DNA of 64,000 bases from Kutzneria sp. CA-103260 (GCF_018263855.1 NZ_CP073318.1:6324001-6388000); one strand, 5' to 3'. Positions 27,029-35,573 are shown, counted from the stretch's first letter. Notes: generated by a model not told the origin, from the letters alone. Program-made: numbers and translations.

Positions 27029-27531
27029 GTGACGAACCTCCAGGTCACGGTGGTGGCCACGGCGGTGGCGCAGCCGACGGCGAGGACACCCATCCACAGC
27101 TGCGTGGCGTCGGTGCCGGTGCCCAGGGCGTGCGCGAGGGCGATTGGCCAGATGGCGTAGGAGAGCCAGTGGATTCCCCGCCACGCCCGCAGCCCCAGCC
27201 GGGCCCGGTTCAGGCTGGTGATCAGCACCAGGAGCAGCAGGTCGAACGCCAGCGTGCCGAGGCCCAGCCAGAACTGCCGGTAGGAGCCGACGAACGGGAC
27301 GACCAGGTCGACCGGGTTGAGCTTGGCGTAGGAGTCGAACAGCAGGCTCAGCACGTGCACGACGACCAGGCCCAGGCCGATCAGCGAGGCGTTGCGGTGC
27401 ACGGTGGCGATGGCGAACCGGGGCAGCCCGGCCAGCGGTTTTCCTTGCCTGGTGGCGATTCCCAGCACCACCGAGACCGTGAGCATGAGCAGGGCCATCA
27501 CCCCCGCGCCGCGGGCGATGTACCAGATCAC
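27025..27531 (-). CDS. Ferric-reductase-like di-haem membrane protein
   Basis: 168 residues with about five to six membrane helices. Four His at H45, H59, H121 and H134, in pairs 13-14 apart, are the bis-haem ligand pattern of the ferric reductase/YedZ-like membrane domain. It has no flavin or NADPH domain of its own, so it would carry electrons across the membrane for partner proteins. It overlaps ApbE (GTGA) and the NuoF-like gene, and its GTG start is fixed by that overlap. Confidence 0.8.
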   Translation of the reverse strand: MIWYIARGAGVMALLMLTVSVVLGIATRQGKPLAGLPRFAIATVHRNASLIGLGLVVVHVLSLLFDSYAKLNPVDLVVPFVGSYRQFWLGLGTLAFDLLLLVLITSLNRARLGLRAWRGIHWLSYAIWPIALAHALGTGTDATQLWMGVLAVGCATAVATTVTWRFVT

Positions 27532-28412
27532 GGCCAGCCGCCGAGTGTTCTGACAGTGCCGTCGGCCGCCACCAACCGGGCCGGCACGTCGTGCTCACGC
27601 AGCATGTCGAGCGCGTCCTCACCCAGCACCAGCGCGGCCGTGGTCAGCGTGTTGGCGTCGGTACAGTGATCGGCGACAACCGTTGCACAGCGCCAAGTTC
27701 TCGGCGCCGGCAAGCTGGTCCGGGGATCGAGGATGTGGTGCAGCACGCGGCCCCCGCGCCGCCACTGCCGACTGCGGGTGCTGGAGGTGGCGATCGCTTT
27801 ACCGGCCGGCATCCGGACCACGCAAGAGGGATCGTCTTCCTGGTCCCGCACCAGGATCTGCCAGCCTTTCTCCGGCGCGGGGCCGGCCGTCGCGATGTCG
27901 CCGCCGAGGCTGACCAGCACGCCGGTGTCGAGGGCGTCAGCCACCAGCCGCGCACTGCAATCGGCGGCGAAGGCCTTGGCCGTGGCACCAAGGTCCAGCA
28001 CCAGACCGTCGGGGATGGTCAGCGTGTTGCCGGTCAGCTTGACACTGCTCCAACCCGGGGATTGCTTGACTGCCAGCGGAATTTCCAGCCCGTCAACGTC
28101 CACAGTGGAGATGTCGCGGTCGTAGCCGAGAGTGCAGAGCGCACTGCCGACCGTCGGATCGACCGCCCCGTCGCTCTCCTCGGCCGCTCGCAGCGCGACC
28201 TCCACCAGCGTCGCCAACAGCGGGCTGACCTGCACCGGGCCGCTACTACGACCCGCTGCCATCAGCTCCGAATCCGACCGGAACCGACTACAGGCCTGGT
28301 CGATCTCGGCCAGCATCGTCTCCACCAGCGCCCGCGCCGTCGGCAGCCGCTCCGGCTCCGTGACGACCACACGGGCCGTCGTGCTCCATACGGACCATTC
28401 CGCCGCGTTCAC
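27528..28412 (-). CDS. apbE: FAD:protein FMN transferase
   Basis: 294 residues. It attaches FMN from FAD to a Thr or Ser of a target protein. Motifs present: DQACSRFRSDSEL, DGAVDPTVG, VLDLGATAKAFAAD, VSLGGDIATAG and HHILDPRT, then TDANTLTTAALVLG with the Mg-binding acid. There is no obvious lipoprotein signal, so this copy appears cytoplasmic or leaderless. It lies between a short membrane protein and a ferric-reductase-like gene. No FMN-bind domain protein, the usual substrate, is encoded in the operon. Confidence 0.88.
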   Translation of the reverse strand: MNAAEWSVWSTTARVVVTEPERLPTARALVETMLAEIDQACSRFRSDSELMAAGRSSGPVQVSPLLATLVEVALRAAEESDGAVDPTVGSALCTLGYDRDISTVDVDGLEIPLAVKQSPGWSSVKLTGNTLTIPDGLVLDLGATAKAFAADCSARLVADALDTGVLVSLGGDIATAGPAPEKGWQILVRDQEDDPSCVVRMPAGKAIATSSTRSRQWRRGGRVLHHILDPRTSLPAPRTWRCATVVADHCTDANTLTTAALVLGEDALDMLREHDVPARLVAADGTVRTLGGWP

Positions 28413-28621
28413 GATCCCCCCGTTCTCGCCATCGGGTCCGTGCCCGTGGACAACTGGCTCGACGTGCTGCCACCAGACGTGCTGCTGCTCGTCGTGGCGC
28501 TGTCCGAGTGGCTCACCACCGCCGCCACCGCCACCGCCCCGCCGACCCCCACCAACGCCAGCGCCGCCGTGATCACCGCCGCGCTGCGAATCCCCTGCTC
28601 CCGAGCGTTCATGGCCTCCAC
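28409..28621 (-). CDS. Short membrane-anchored Ser/Thr-rich protein
   Basis: 70 residues. One membrane helix (AAVITAALALVGVGGAVAVAAVV, residues 14-36) is followed by SHSDSATTSSSTSGGSTSS and a short Gly/Ser tail. It is the first gene of the redox operon and overlaps apbE by GTGA. The tail contains D-S-A-T, a loose match to the D-x-x-(S/T)-G-A-(S/T) flavinylation motif, so it is a candidate (unproven) ApbE substrate. GTG 28621 or ATG 28612 may start it. Confidence 0.6.
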   Translation of the reverse strand: MEAMNAREQGIRSAAVITAALALVGVGGAVAVAAVVSHSDSATTSSSTSGGSTSSQLSTGTDPMARTGGS

Positions 28622-28754
28622 AGTGCGCCGCCGACCTGTGTGCCAGCTGAGCCCCGCCTGTGCCGTCCCCTTGCGCTACGGACGGGCCGACCGTGCTTAC
28701 CCCGCGCCCCCTCTTCCCCTCCCAGTCCCTTTCCCCGCCTCCTCGCTTCCCTCC

Positions 28755-28801
28755 TTGACCGTCACCAGGCCGGCACCTAGGGTGACAAATAGTTAAGGAG
28801 G
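28755..28801 (+). promoter_or_regulatory. Promoter and ribosome binding site of the GH9 gene
   Basis: TTGACC (28755-28760), a 17-bp spacer, and TAGGGT (28778-28783) give a good sigma-70-type promoter. AAGGAGG at 28795-28801 is a near-perfect Shine-Dalgarno, 10 bases before the ATG. Confidence 0.65.
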
Positions 28802-28811
28802 TTTACAAATA

Positions 28812-30638
28812 ATGTCTTCCTCTTCGGAGCAGTCACCCACCCGCCGCCGCTTCCTCCTCGGCACCGCCGCCGTCGCCGGCTCGGCCGCGCTTCCCGCGCC
28901 GAGTCCGGCCGCCGGCTCGAAACCCTTGGTGCTCACCAACAACGTCGGCTTCGAGCCGGGCGCGGCCAAGCGCGTGGTGATCGCCGCGACGAAGCCGTCC
29001 GCCGGGCCCCGGGCCTACCAGGTGGTCGACAACGCCACCGGCCAGACCGTGTCCCGGGGGCTGGCCAAGTACGTGGGCCCGGTCCAGGACTGGGCCGCCG
29101 ACCAGGTTCCGGCCGTGCCCAGCTACTACTGGGTCGCCGACCTGACCGCGTTCACTCGCACCGGCCAGTACGTGGTCACCGTGGACGGCGGCAGCTCGCA
29201 GCCGTTCTGGATCGAGCCGAACGTCCTGGAGCGCCGCACGATGTCGCATCTCGTGCACTACTTCAAGGATGCCCGCAGCTCCGGCCAGTACGACAAGGCC
29301 GACCGGAAGCTGCCGTTGAAGTCCGGCGGCACCTTCGACGCCAGCGGCGGCTGGTACGACGCGGCCGCCGACTGGGGCAAGCACTTCACCCAGCTGTCCA
29401 ACCTGTCGTACTTCAACACGCTGTCCATCCCGCTCACCGCCTGGGCCCTGGCCGCCGCGCACGACCAGATCGCCAAGCGCGGCAACACCGATCTCGTCGC
29501 GGCCCAGGGCTGGCTGCTGGACGAGGCCCTGTTCGGCGCGGACTACCTGACCCGCGTGCACGTCAAGGGCGGCTCCTTCTACAGCTCGGTCGGCCAGCCC
29601 GAGGCCGACGACCTCGGCGCCGACCCGACCCAGCGCAGCCTGAGCACCCGGCAGGTCGACTTCCGCGAGGGCGGCGGCCTGGCCATCGCCGCGCTGGCCC
29701 GGTCCAGCACCTATCCGGTGTCCGGCGACTACGCGTCGGCCGATTACCTGGCCGCGGCCGAGGACGCTTTCGCTTATCTGGTCGCCAACAACGTGAAACT
29801 CCTGAATGACGGCAAGGAGAACATTCTCGACGACTTCAACGCGCTGCTGGCCGCAACCGAGTTGTTCAAGGCCACCAAGAAGGACACGTATCGAACGGCC
29901 GCCGACACGCGGGCGGCGAACCTGTGCGCGCGGCTGGTTTCCTGGCAGGGCTACCACGACTACTGGCGCGCCGACGACGCCGACCGACCGTTCTTCCACC
30001 CGTCCGACGCCGGGCTGCCGGTGGTCAGCCTGCTGACGTACCTGGACGTCGCCGACGCGGCGACGAAGACCAAGGTGCTCGACGTGGTGCGGCGGTCCCT
30101 CCAGTTCGAGCTGAACGTGACCGGCGAGGTGCCCAACCCGTTCGGCTACGCGCGGCAGCTGGTGCAGGACAACAAGGGCACGCGCTACAGCGGCTACTTC
30201 TTCCCGCACAACGTCACCCCGCGCACCGATGACGCCTGGTGGCAGGGCGAGAACGCCCGCCTGGCCTCGATGGCGTCGGCGGCACGGCTGGCCGCCGGCT
30301 TCTATACCGGTGCGTTCGCCGCCGGTCTCCGCGCGTACGCCCAGGACCAGCTGAACTGGATCGTCGGCTCCAATCCGTTCGACGTCTGCATGCTCGAGGG
30401 CACCGGCCGTGACCAGCCGCTCTACCTGGAGTACGCCGACGGGCAGACCGTCGGCTCGTGGCGCTGGCTGCGGTCGGCGGGCGGCATCGTCAACGGCATC
30501 ACCGGCAAATCGGACGACGGCCGTGGCATCGCGTGGGATCCCGGCACGGCGTTCACCGGCCCCAACACCGACTGGCGGTGGCTGGAGCAGTGGCTGCCGC
30601 ATTCCACCTGGTTCCTGTACGCGGCATCGATCGGATGA
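28812..30638 (+). CDS. Tat-exported glycoside hydrolase family 9
   Basis: 608 residues. The Tat signal is TRRRFLLGTAAVAGSAAL with cleavage near residue 34. A CelD-type Ig-like N-terminal domain (about 38-140) precedes the GH9 (alpha/alpha)6 barrel. The catalytic-base motif reads GGWYDAAADWGKH: one residue longer than the usual DAGDYGK. The acid is probably the Glu in DWRWLEQWLPHSTWF. The end resembles GH9 exo-glycosidases (such as exo-glucosaminidases) more than endoglucanases, so cellulase activity should not be assumed. It has its own promoter and terminator. Confidence 0.88.
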   Translation: MSSSSEQSPTRRRFLLGTAAVAGSAALPAPSPAAGSKPLVLTNNVGFEPGAAKRVVIAATKPSAGPRAYQVVDNATGQTVSRGLAKYVGPVQDWAADQVPAVPSYYWVADLTAFTRTGQYVVTVDGGSSQPFWIEPNVLERRTMSHLVHYFKDARSSGQYDKADRKLPLKSGGTFDASGGWYDAAADWGKHFTQLSNLSYFNTLSIPLTAWALAAAHDQIAKRGNTDLVAAQGWLLDEALFGADYLTRVHVKGGSFYSSVGQPEADDLGADPTQRSLSTRQVDFREGGGLAIAALARSSTYPVSGDYASADYLAAAEDAFAYLVANNVKLLNDGKENILDDFNALLAATELFKATKKDTYRTAADTRAANLCARLVSWQGYHDYWRADDADRPFFHPSDAGLPVVSLLTYLDVADAATKTKVLDVVRRSLQFELNVTGEVPNPFGYARQLVQDNKGTRYSGYFFPHNVTPRTDDAWWQGENARLASMASAARLAAGFYTGAFAAGLRAYAQDQLNWIVGSNPFDVCMLEGTGRDQPLYLEYADGQTVGSWRWLRSAGGIVNGITGKSDDGRGIAWDPGTAFTGPNTDWRWLEQWLPHSTWFLYAASIG

Positions 30639-30703
30639 TGGGCCGGGCCCCGGGATACGCGCCCGTCCGCATTTCTAGTGATTTGCCAGTGTGAGTTGAC
30701 AGC

Positions 30704-30745
30704 GTCCCCGGGTGGTCGATTGACTGGCCACCCGGGGGACTTTTT
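30704..30745 (+). terminator. Rho-independent terminator of the GH9 gene
   Basis: GTCCCCGGGTGG / CCACCCGGGGGAC stem with one bulge, a 12-nt loop, then TTTTT. Confidence 0.9.
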
Positions 30746-30814
30746 CCCACCGTTCACCGACCGAAGTCGCCCCCCGCGAGTCATTCTCTTTCGTCGAGCT
30801 GGCCGGGGGAGATC

Positions 30815-32941
30815 ATGCAGCCGCAGGTACTCGAACGTTCGCTACCGAATGACCGACGACCGCTGCGCGGCCGGGACCGGCAACTCGACCGGATCGCCGC
30901 CGGCCTGTCGGCCCGGGAGCGCCGGACCCTGCTGCTGGCGGCGCCGGTCGGCTCGGGCAAGACCCGGCTGCTGCAGGAGGCCGCGACCATGGCCGCCGAG
31001 CGCGGTTTCACCGTCGTGGACGGGCCGGATGTGACCGCGCTGAGCCTGCCGGTGGCCTTGGCCCCGCACTCGAACCCGTCGAGCTGGCTCACCGCGCCGT
31101 TGGAGCGGCACCTGGTGGCCCAGCTGCGGCGCGGGCCTGTGCTGGTCGCCGTGGACAACCTGCACTGGCTCGATCCGCTGACCGCGACGGCGCTGCGCGA
31201 CCTGATGGTCCGAATGGCCGACCGGCCGCTCATGTGGATCTTCGCCATGCGCGCCGAGCACCTGGACTCCCCCAACGGCCTGCTGCTCGGCGAGATGGCC
31301 GCCGACCCGTGCACGGAGTGGCTGGCCCCACTCGACCCATTGCCCGACAACGTTGTCACCGAGGTGGTCGCCGATCTGCTCGACGCCACCCCGGACGCCG
31401 GCCTGCTGTCGCTGTGCGAGTGCATGGGCGGCAGCCCACGGGCTATCACCGAACTGGTCCGAGGGCTGGTCGAGGACGGGGCCGTGCTGGTCACGGCCGG
31501 CATCGCACACCTGCGCCTTGCTCTTCTGCCGCAACGATTTCTGACCGCGGTGCGGGTCCGGTTGGGCCAGCTGGACCCGGCCACCCAGCAGGTGGTGCAG
31601 GTGGCGGCTGTGCTGGGCCGACGGTTCGGTCCCGCCGACCTGGCCGCCATGCTGGCCGTGCCGCCGGCGACGTTGCTCAAGCCGTTGCAGGAAGCCATGA
31701 ACGCCGGTTTGGTGGAGTCCCTGGCCGACGCCTTCGAGTTCCGGCGGGAGCCGGTATGGCGGGCGGTCCTGGACACCGTTCCCCGCCCCATGCTCTCCCT
31801 GCTCGGCCACACCGTCGCCACCGGTTGGGACGGCGTGTCCCTGACCGCTCGGGCCGACTCCATGTGGAGTTCCGGCCGGGTCGAGGACGCCCTGGCCACC
31901 GTGCGCAAGGCCGCCGCACAGGAGTCCCCGTGGCATTTTGATCCACGGTGGACCCTCGCGTGGATGCAGATCCGCCTGCGCCGTCTGCCCGACGCCGCCG
32001 AAACACTTCAGTCCATTGAGGACAGCCTGGCCGCCACCAAGGTGTTGGCCAGCATCCCTTCCGCGCTGCGCTCGTGGCTGGCCTTCGCCGCCGGCGCCAT
32101 CGCCGAGGCGGAGGCCGAGGCCCTGGCCGGCATCGGGCTCGTCGCCGGCACCCAGATGCCCTTGTACGAACCCCATTTGCGGGCTGTGCTCGTGCTGTGC
32201 GCGTTGCGGCGTGGGGACGTCGCCGCCGCCGCCGAACGGCTCCAGTTCTTCGACACGCTGCCGGCGTCGGCCATGCGGACCTGGGTCACCGCCCAGGTCG
32301 CCGCCGCCTGCCGTGGTCCCGAGGCTGCCCTGGCCGTGCTGTCCGAGGTCCGCACCGATGCCGCTCGGCGGCGTGAACTCCTCTTGGAAGATCCCTCCGC
32401 CGCCGCCTGGTGCGTCCGTACTGCCCTGGCCGCCGGCGACGAGATCTTCGCTCGGTTGGTGGTCGCCGCCGCCGCCGACCTCGGGCTCAGCCCCCATGCC
32501 CGGGCCCTCTACCAGCGGGACCCCTCGGCCCTCGCCGCCGTCGAGTACTCCGACCCCTGGGCCCAGGCCTCCGCCACCGAAGACCTGGGTTCCGTGCTCT
32601 GCACCCAGGACCGCGACGCCGCCGTCGTCGCCTTCGATCAGGCCATGGAGTGCTACGACTCCCTTGGCTCCGCATGGGATTCGGCCCGCGTCCGCAGTCG
32701 CCTGCGCCGCCTCGGCATCCGCCGCCGGCACTGGCACCGCGCTCCCCGGCCCTCCACCGGCTGGGCCAGCCTCACCGGCACCGAGGAGAAGGTGGCGCGG
32801 TTGGTGGCCCACGGCCTCACCAACCGCCAGGTCGCCGCCGAGCTCTTCGTCTCCCCCCACACCGTCGGCTTCCACCTCCGCCAGATCTACCGCAAACTCG
32901 CCATCCAGTCCCGCGTAGACCTCGCCCGCATAGCCCCCTAA
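30815..32941 (+). CDS. LAL-type LuxR regulator with ATPase domain
   Basis: 708 residues. The N-terminal STAND/AAA-like ATPase has Walker A APVGSGKTRLL (K49) and Walker B VLVAVDNLHWLD. A helical repeat region fills about 330-620. The C-terminal LuxR HTH is LTGTEEKVARLVAHGLTNRQ onward (about 645-708). Such regulators usually activate nearby carbohydrate or secondary-metabolite genes. It follows the Tat-secreted GH9 gene on the same strand but has its own GGGGGAG and no shared transcript. The ligand is unknown. Confidence 0.88.
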   Translation: MQPQVLERSLPNDRRPLRGRDRQLDRIAAGLSARERRTLLLAAPVGSGKTRLLQEAATMAAERGFTVVDGPDVTALSLPVALAPHSNPSSWLTAPLERHLVAQLRRGPVLVAVDNLHWLDPLTATALRDLMVRMADRPLMWIFAMRAEHLDSPNGLLLGEMAADPCTEWLAPLDPLPDNVVTEVVADLLDATPDAGLLSLCECMGGSPRAITELVRGLVEDGAVLVTAGIAHLRLALLPQRFLTAVRVRLGQLDPATQQVVQVAAVLGRRFGPADLAAMLAVPPATLLKPLQEAMNAGLVESLADAFEFRREPVWRAVLDTVPRPMLSLLGHTVATGWDGVSLTARADSMWSSGRVEDALATVRKAAAQESPWHFDPRWTLAWMQIRLRRLPDAAETLQSIEDSLAATKVLASIPSALRSWLAFAAGAIAEAEAEALAGIGLVAGTQMPLYEPHLRAVLVLCALRRGDVAAAAERLQFFDTLPASAMRTWVTAQVAAACRGPEAALAVLSEVRTDAARRRELLLEDPSAAAWCVRTALAAGDEIFARLVVAAAADLGLSPHARALYQRDPSALAAVEYSDPWAQASATEDLGSVLCTQDRDAAVVAFDQAMECYDSLGSAWDSARVRSRLRRLGIRRRHWHRAPRPSTGWASLTGTEEKVARLVAHGLTNRQVAAELFVSPHTVGFHLRQIYRKLAIQSRVDLARIAP

Positions 32942-32979
32942 CTCCCCACCTGTCAAGCCTTTGACGCTTGGAAGGGGGC

Positions 32980-33065
32980 ATTCCTCTCGTCCAACGAGAG
33001 GAATTGAGCCTTGATCTTGTCGGCGATGGTCAGGAAGGGGTCATTCCTGACGTTCAACGTGAGGA
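32980..33065. repeat. Two degenerate GAACGT-type palindromes
   Basis: ATTCCTCTCGT-CCA-ACGAGAGGAAT at 32980-33004 and TCCTGACGTT-C-AACGTGAGGA at 33045-33065 (one mismatched pair). Both lie between convergent genes and share the AAGGGG...ATTCCT wording of the copies at 6691 and 19833. Confidence 0.65.
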
Positions 33066-33083
33066 TCGGCGCGTTGATCTTGC

Positions 33084-33797
33084 TCAGGCCGCGCCCGTGA
33101 GCTGGGCCAGCCAGCCCGCCTTGGCGATGTCCACCTGAGTGCCCCCCATCAGCACCGTGGGCGTGCCCTTGAAGTTCACCGAGTCCCGGGCCTTGTCGGT
33201 CTGGGAGCGGATCTCGGTGTCGAAGGTGCCCCCGCGAACCTGGTCGGCGAACTGCTGGCCGGTGATGCCGGCCTTGCGGCCGATGTCAACCAGTTGATCA
33301 TTGGTGTAGCCGGCCTGTCCCTCGGTGGGCTGGGCGTTGTACAGCGCGGCGTGGAACTCGGCGAAGCGGCCGGCCTTGGCGGCGGCGAGGGCGGCGTTGC
33401 CGGCGCGCAGCGAGTACCCGGCCGGGGTGGTCTCGTTGTCCAGCAGATCGAGCACGTGGTAGTTGACCCGCAACGAGCCGGCGGCGATGGCCTGGGTGAT
33501 GGCCTTGCCGTAGGGATCTTCCAGATTGTGCTTGCAGTACGGGCAGAGGAAGTCCTCGTACACGTCGAGCGTGGCCTTGGCCGTCGAACTGCCGGCGACG
33601 ACGGTGCCGTCGGACTGCAAGGTGGCGGTGTAGGTCCCACCGGCCTGCGGCTGGTCGGCCAGGGCGTGGCTGTAGACCACGCCCCCGAGCACGGCGGCGG
33701 CGATGACCACCACCGCGGCGATGAGAATCAGGTTCCGCCGGCCGTTGGCGGCGCCGCGAGCCGCCGCGACGGCATTGCTGGTCTTGGTTGCGCCCAC
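33084..33797 (-). CDS. Membrane-anchored DsbA-like thiol oxidoreductase
   Basis: 237 residues. An N-terminal membrane anchor (RNLILIAAVVVIAAAVLGGVV, about 21-41) precedes a thioredoxin-fold domain with CPYC at C85/C88 (YEDFLCPYCKHNLEDPYG) and the cis-Pro loop GTPTVL. This is the DsbA/DSBA-like Thioredoxin_4 type that oxidises or isomerises exported proteins. The GTG 33797 has GGAGGAG upstream. It is third gene behind an HTH and a Clp-N gene, which suggests an envelope protein-folding or stress role (inference). Confidence 0.87.
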   Translation of the reverse strand: MGATKTSNAVAAARGAANGRRNLILIAAVVVIAAAVLGGVVYSHALADQPQAGGTYTATLQSDGTVVAGSSTAKATLDVYEDFLCPYCKHNLEDPYGKAITQAIAAGSLRVNYHVLDLLDNETTPAGYSLRAGNAALAAAKAGRFAEFHAALYNAQPTEGQAGYTNDQLVDIGRKAGITGQQFADQVRGGTFDTEIRSQTDKARDSVNFKGTPTVLMGGTQVDIAKAGWLAQLTGAA

Positions 33798-33850
33798 CGG
33801 AACAACTCCTCCCTGTCCGCCCACCACGACGGCCGGGAGCCCGGTTCGGT

Positions 33851-34387
33851 TCAACGGCCGAGGCGCTCCAGCACGGCGGGCCGCAGGGAATCGACGTCGA
33901 CGTCGAGGTTGCGCAGCACGGTGACGGCATGGCCCTCGCCGAGAGAGAGGATGCCGAGCAGGATGTGCTCGGTGCCGACGGTGGCGCTGCCCAGCTCCAC
34001 CGACGACCGCAGGGTGTGCTCCAGGACCTTCTTGGCCCGGGGCGTGAACGGTGGTCGGGGGAAGTGGAACCTGCCCGGTCCGAACGTCTCGTCGGCCCGG
34101 CGGCGGATCTCCTCGACGTCGATGCCGATGCTGGCCAGCGCCTCGACGGCGGCCTGCGGCCCGGTCGACTGCACACCCTCGGCCGTCAGCACTCTGGCAA
34201 CCTCCTCGCGCAGCGACTGGGAAGTAAGTCCCTTGTCGTGCAACACTTCCCCGGCGACGGTGTCGCGTACACCGGCCAGGCCGACGAGCACGTGCTCGGT
34301 GCCGATGAAGTCGTGCCCCTGCCCCATCGCCTCGTCCTGGGCCAGCACCAGCACCCGCTTGGCACGGTCGGTGAACTTCTCGAACAT
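33851..34387 (-). CDS. Stand-alone Clp N-terminal domain protein
   Basis: 178 residues. Two Clp_N repeats: MFEKFTDRAKRVLVLAQDEA at the start and FTPRAKKVLEHTLRSSVELGSA from about residue 113. Both have the IGTEHILLG-type loop. The ATPase domains of ClpC are absent, so it cannot unfold proteins itself; binding ClpC adaptors, substrates or pArg-like tags is a guess from the family. AAGGAGG lies at the right spacing before ATG 34387, inside the upstream gene's last codons. Confidence 0.87.
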   Translation of the reverse strand: MFEKFTDRAKRVLVLAQDEAMGQGHDFIGTEHVLVGLAGVRDTVAGEVLHDKGLTSQSLREEVARVLTAEGVQSTGPQAAVEALASIGIDVEEIRRRADETFGPGRFHFPRPPFTPRAKKVLEHTLRSSVELGSATVGTEHILLGILSLGEGHAVTVLRNLDVDVDSLRPAVLERLGR

Positions 34388-34388
34388 C

Positions 34389-34631
34389 TCAGGCCTCCTT
34401 GTTGGCCGCTTTGCGGCGGTTGGCGTGCTTCTCGTGCACGGACTGCCGGCTGACCGCGAGCGCGGTGGCGATCTCCTGCCACGACCAGCCCTGGTCGCGA
34501 GCGCTGTCCACGTGCAGGCGCTCCAGTTCCTCCAGCAGCCGGCGCAGGGCCACGACGGCCCGCAATCCGACCGCCGGGTCCTTGTTGGTGATCTGGCCGG
34601 CCAACTCGGCCGGCGTGTTCTGCTCGGTCAT
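34389..34631 (-). CDS. Small helix-turn-helix protein
   Basis: 80 residues. ARDQGWSWQEIATALAVSRQSVHEKH is a sigma-70 region 4-like/homeodomain-like HTH (about residues 44-70). The N-terminal half is helical (AVVALRRLLEELERLHVD) and probably dimerises. It stops 1 bp before the Clp-N gene and starts within 4 bp of a perfect palindrome, so autoregulation of the three-gene operon is likely. ATG 34631. Confidence 0.8.
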   Translation of the reverse strand: MTEQNTPAELAGQITNKDPAVGLRAVVALRRLLEELERLHVDSARDQGWSWQEIATALAVSRQSVHEKHANRRKAANKEA

Positions 34632-34634
34632 GGT

Positions 34635-34678
34635 TGTCAGGTTAGCCTGACACGATCCGCTGTCAAGACACCCTGACA
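34635..34678. promoter_or_regulatory. Tandem palindromic operators of the HTH/Clp-N operon
   Basis: Site 1 (34635-34652): TGTCAGG-TTAG-CCTGACA, perfect. Site 2 (34661-34678): TGTCAAGACACCCTGACA, imperfect but with the same TGTCA-N8-TGACA frame. Their starts are 26 bp apart. Site 1 lies 3 bp from the HTH start codon. Confidence 0.7.
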
Positions 34679-35541
34679 CCACGGCTCGTGACCGCGGCTT
34701 CGAACCGGCGGGCCAGGGCATCGGCCGGGTTGGCAACCAGGCAGACCACGTCACGGACGAGCGGCGGATCCATCGGCACGACCACACCGGCGAACCGGCC
34801 ACCGATCGCCGTCCGCGGCACGATCGCGACACCCACCCCGGCCGCGGCCAGTTGGGCGGCAGTGACCGCCTGCCGAGTGCGCATCGTCAGCGCGAGAAGG
34901 ACACCCTGTTGCGCCGCCACGGAATCCAGCCAGCCGGCCAGTCCGTTCTCCGGGCTGTAGTGCACGATCGGCTCGTCCCGCAACTGCTCGAAGGTGATCG
35001 CCGACTGCTCGGCGAGCGGATGTCCCTGTGGCAGCACAACCACGACGTCCTCGTGGCCGATCAGTCCACTGTGGCCGGTCCAGCGGCTCGGCCGTGGACA
35101 GACGGCCAGATCGGCCTGCCCGGAATCCAGTTGCTGGACAAGGACATCCGCGCTGGCGGCCTCAGTGAGAGTGATCCGCACGTCGGGGTGACGCCGTCGC
35201 CACTGGCGCAGCACCGGCGCGAGCAGACCGGCGGTCATGCTTTCCGCGCAAGCGATCCGCAGCTGCCCGGCAGCCCCATTGGCAACCGCCCGACCCGTCG
35301 CGACGACACGGTCGGCGGCGGCCAGCGCGACCCGGGCGTCAGCCTCGATCGCCCGGCCCGCGACGGTGGCCCGGACACCTCGCGGCAGCCGCTCCACCAC
35401 AGCGGTGCCCAGTTCCTTCTCCAGTCCGGCCAACTGGTGCGAGAGCGCCGGCTGCGACATGTGCAGCGCGGCCGCCGCCTCCGTGATCGAGCCGGCGTCC
35501 AGCACGGCGACCAGGCATTCCAGGGCACGAAGCGTAGGCAT
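34663..35541 (-). CDS. LysR-family transcriptional regulator
   Basis: 292 residues. LRALECLVAVLDAGSITEAAAALHMSQPALSHQLAGLEKEL is a clear LTTR HTH (recognition SQPALSHQL near residue 29). The effector domain is complete. It is divergent from an SDR gene, with a 31-bp inverted repeat between them, so the SDR is the probable target. Its stop lies within the second operator of the downstream HTH/Clp-N operon. Confidence 0.92.
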   Translation of the reverse strand: MPTLRALECLVAVLDAGSITEAAAALHMSQPALSHQLAGLEKELGTAVVERLPRGVRATVAGRAIEADARVALAAADRVVATGRAVANGAAGQLRIACAESMTAGLLAPVLRQWRRRHPDVRITLTEAASADVLVQQLDSGQADLAVCPRPSRWTGHSGLIGHEDVVVVLPQGHPLAEQSAITFEQLRDEPIVHYSPENGLAGWLDSVAAQQGVLLALTMRTRQAVTAAQLAAAGVGVAIVPRTAIGGRFAGVVVPMDPPLVRDVVCLVANPADALARRFEAAVTSRGVRVS

Positions 35542-35573
35542 TCGCCAATCCTATGGCTGTCCTCGAAAACATT

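Noticed and set aside
34635..34652. DtxR/IdeR iron box in the HTH/Clp-N promoter
   Set aside because: The centre GGTTAGCC resembles it, but the outer arms (TGTCA...TGACA) do not match TTAGG...CCTAA.
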